From the NCBI RefSeq assembly GCF_006715485.1, contig NZ_VFNH01000002.1:558001-622000 (forward strand): a stretch of DNA of 64,000 bases, written 5' to 3'. The notes beneath the pieces are model-generated. The model made no database searches, was not told where the DNA came from, and was given only the letters and a program-made list of their open reading frames with translations. Numbering within the stretch: position 1 is the first letter of the stretch; each line of letters starts with the position of its first letter. This document shows, in pieces, positions 61,983-64,000 of this stretch. Position numbers and translations under genes: made by a program. This DNA comes from Herbaspirillum sp. SJZ107 (GTDB taxonomy: Bacteria; Pseudomonadota; Gammaproteobacteria; Burkholderiales; Burkholderiaceae_D).

Positions 61983-63713
61983 TTGGATAACCGTATCATC
62001 GTCAAACGCCTGTGGGCACTCGTCAAACCCTACCGCACGCGCGCTTTCCTGGCGTTGCTGGCGATGGCGCTGACCGCCGTCACCAATCCGCTGCTCGCCA
62101 AGGCGCTGGAACTGCTGATGGACGAAGGCTTCCGCGGCAAGCCGGGGTTTTCCCTGTGGTGGATCCCGGGCGTGCTGGTCATGCTGTTCGTGGTGCGCGG
62201 CGTCGGCACCTTCGCCACCGCCTATTACAACAGCTGGGTCCTGAGCCGCGTCACCAACGACCTGCGCGCGCAGGCCTTCGACCGCGTGCTGCGCCTGCCG
62301 GTGGCGCGCTTCCAGGAAGAATCGACCGGCAAGATCATCAATACCGTGGTCGGCGACGTGCGCCAGGTGGTCGACATGATCAACTCGGTGTTCCTGTCCT
62401 TTGTGCGCGACGTGCTGGTCGTGGTCGGCCTGCTCGGTTCGCTGTTGTGGATGAACTGGTGGCTGACCCTGATTGCGATCGTGGTGGTGCCGCTGACGGC
62501 GGTGATCGTGCGTACCACCAGCAAGCGCCTGCGCCACCTGAACCGCGAAAACCAGCGCGTGACGGCCGAGATGACGCAAGTCGTCGAGGAAGCCGTGCGC
62601 GGCCACCAGGTGGTGCGCGTGTTTTCCGGCGAGGCCCACGAAAACCACCGCTTCTGGCAGCGCAGCGAAGCCATGCGCGGCTTCTGGCAGCGCATGACGG
62701 TGGCCTTCGCCGCCACCACCCCGGTGACCCAGATCGCCACCTCGCTGGCGCTGTCGCTGGTGGTGGTGCTGGCACTGCAGGCCGGCATGACCACCGGCGA
62801 ATTCACCCGCTTCGTGACCCTGATGCTGATGCTGCTGACGCCGCTGAAGGCACTGGCCGAAGTCAACGGCCCGATGCAGCGCGGCATCGCCGCCGCCGAG
62901 ACCGTGTTCGAGCTGGTCGACGCACCGGGCGAGCACGACCCCGGCACCCGCACCCTCGGCCGCGCGCAAGGCCACGTGCGCTTCGAGAACGTCAAGTTCC
63001 GCTACCCGGGCGCGCTGGCGCCGGCGCTGGACGGCGTCACGCTCGACGTCAAGGCGGGCCAGACCATCGCGCTGGTCGGCATGTCGGGCGGCGGCAAGTC
63101 GACCTTCGTGAACCTGGTCACGCGCTTCTACGAACCGGAATCGGGCCGCATCCTGCTCGACGGCGTGCCCTACCAGGACATCAGGATGGCCTCGCTGCGC
63201 GCCCAGCTGGCGCTGGTCAGCCAGAACGTGGTGCTGTTCGACGATACCCTGCGCGCCAACATCGCCTACGGCGCCGAGCGCGTCGACGAGGCACGCCTGA
63301 TGGCGGCGGTGCGCGCGGCGCACCTGAGCGACGTGGTGGAGCGGCTGCCGGAAGGCGTCGACACCCGTATCGGCGAGAACGGCATGCGCCTGTCCGGCGG
63401 CCAGCGCCAGCGCGTGGCGATCGCGCGCGCGATCTACAAGGACGCGCCGATCCTGATCCTCGACGAAGCGACCTCCGCACTCGACAACGAGTCCGAACGC
63501 GCGGTGCAGGCCGCCCTCGACACCCTGATGGCCGGGCGCACCACCTTCGTCATCGCGCACCGCCTGTCGACCATCGAAGGCGCCGACCGCATCGTCGTGA
63601 TGGAACTCGGCCGCATCGTCGAGCAGGGCACGCACGACGAGCTGCTGGCGCTGGGCGGTTCGTACGCCAACCTGTACCGCCTGCAGTTCGCCACCCTGGC
63701 GGAGGAGTCATGA
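61983..63713 (+). CDS. msbA: Lipid A export ABC transporter MsbA
   Basis: The 576-residue half-transporter flips lipid A-core across the inner membrane. Its membrane domain (residues 1-320) opens MDNRIIVKRLWALVKPYRTRAFLALLAMALTAVTNPLLAKALELLMDEGF. The ATPase has Walker A LVGMSGGGKSTFVNL, Q loop LVSQNVVLFDDTL, signature MRLSGGQRQRVAIARAI, Walker B ILILDEATSALDNESE and the H loop FVIAHRLST. The start is TTG at 61983 after GAAAGAGAAAA. The next gene, waaF, lies 13 bases downstream, which supports a lipopolysaccharide role over drug export. Confidence 0.92.
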   Translation: MDNRIIVKRLWALVKPYRTRAFLALLAMALTAVTNPLLAKALELLMDEGFRGKPGFSLWWIPGVLVMLFVVRGVGTFATAYYNSWVLSRVTNDLRAQAFDRVLRLPVARFQEESTGKIINTVVGDVRQVVDMINSVFLSFVRDVLVVVGLLGSLLWMNWWLTLIAIVVVPLTAVIVRTTSKRLRHLNRENQRVTAEMTQVVEEAVRGHQVVRVFSGEAHENHRFWQRSEAMRGFWQRMTVAFAATTPVTQIATSLALSLVVVLALQAGMTTGEFTRFVTLMLMLLTPLKALAEVNGPMQRGIAAAETVFELVDAPGEHDPGTRTLGRAQGHVRFENVKFRYPGALAPALDGVTLDVKAGQTIALVGMSGGGKSTFVNLVTRFYEPESGRILLDGVPYQDIRMASLRAQLALVSQNVVLFDDTLRANIAYGAERVDEARLMAAVRAAHLSDVVERLPEGVDTRIGENGMRLSGGQRQRVAIARAIYKDAPILILDEATSALDNESERAVQAALDTLMAGRTTFVIAHRLSTIEGADRIVVMELGRIVEQGTHDELLALGGSYANLYRLQFATLAEES

Positions 63714-63726
63714 ACCGGTCCTGGAT

Positions 63727-64000
63727 ATGGACAATGCGCGCACCCTGGTAATTTCGCCGAACTGGATCGGCGATGTCGTGATGGCGCAGCCGCTGCTGCG
63801 CCTGCTCAAGCGCGCGCGGCCCGAGCGCCCCATCGACGTGCTGGCGCCGCCGCAGGTGGTGCCGGTGTGGCGCCGCATCCAGGAAGCCGACGACATCCTG
63901 GCCACCCCGTTCCGCCACCGCGCCCTGCAGCTGGGCGAGCGCTTGCGCTATGCGCGCCTGCTCAGGCGGCGCGGCTACCGCGATGCCTACGTGCTGCCGA
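63727..64000 (+). CDS. waaF: Lipopolysaccharide heptosyltransferase II, 5' part only
   Basis: The first 91 codons are in the window. The N-terminus LVISPNWIGDVVMAQPLLRLLKRARPERPIDVLAPPQVVPV is the glycosyltransferase family 9 start, with the acceptor-binding NWIGDVVMAQPL typical of WaaF (RfaF), which adds the second heptose to the inner core. ATG at 63727 lies 13 bases after the msbA stop, so the genes are probably cotranscribed. The rest of the gene and its donor-binding domain lie outside the window. Confidence 0.88.
   Translation, partial: MDNARTLVISPNWIGDVVMAQPLLRLLKRARPERPIDVLAPPQVVPVWRRIQEADDILATPFRHRALQLGERLRYARLLRRRGYRDAYVLP

Overview
This window is most likely a chromosomal segment of a high-GC betaproteobacterium of the Oxalobacteraceae, Massilia-like. 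The evidence is the rpsU-yqeY-dnaG-rpoD order, a long RpoD with an acidic insert, strongly GC-biased third codon positions, a PEP-CTERM surface protein, DUF4402 fibre proteins and many two-component sensors. No single gene fixes the genus, so this is inference.

Layout. Bases 1-7.2 kb hold housekeeping genes: two endonuclease/exonuclease/phosphatase proteins, ybaK, plsY, a DsbA-like thioredoxin, tsaD, class I DAHP synthase and ybiB/trpD2. From 7.3 to 12.1 kb is a surface-fibre operon (two DUF4402 subunits, a PapD-like chaperone, a usher-like outer membrane protein) behind a structured leader. From 12.2 to 18.9 kb come a HI0933-type flavoprotein and the macromolecular synthesis cluster rpsU, yqeY, dnaG, rpoD, followed by a tRNA with anticodon CAT.

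A 7.1 kb AT-richer integrated element (18938-26068) sits in that tRNA, bounded by an exact 47-bp direct repeat. It carries a tyrosine integrase interrupted by one in-frame stop, a leftward winged-helix protein that may be split by a frameshift, about 0.9 kb of highly structured sequence without a credible gene, a replication-initiator-like protein, a large SMC-like ATPase resembling RloC/PrrC anticodon nucleases, and a small membrane protein. Putative integrase arm-type sites lie at both ends. This element is the most novel part of the window; the structured region is a candidate large non-coding RNA.

After the element the chromosome resumes: signal peptidase I, an endonuclease III-like protein, an S9 peptidase, a glycine-zipper protein, a CHASE sensor kinase, a Lon-N-domain protein, a repetitive Gly/Ala-rich exported protein, a subtilase divergent from an ECF sigma/anti-sigma pair, an EF-hand protein, an RhlE helicase and a LOV-domain hybrid kinase. 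From 42.7 to 49.5 kb a leftward polysaccharide operon runs wzm-wzt-FkbM methyltransferase-glycosyltransferase, with the last gene frameshifted. A complete type I secretion operon (49.8-54.2 kb) follows, then trhO, a MipA/OmpV protein, a PEP-CTERM protein with an apparent sigma-54 promoter, dnaE, a family 2 glycosyltransferase that overlaps dnaE antisense, msbA and the start of waaF.

Several palindromic hairpins recur at gene ends and act as terminators or REP-like repeats. No CRISPR array, rRNA or complete insertion sequence was seen.
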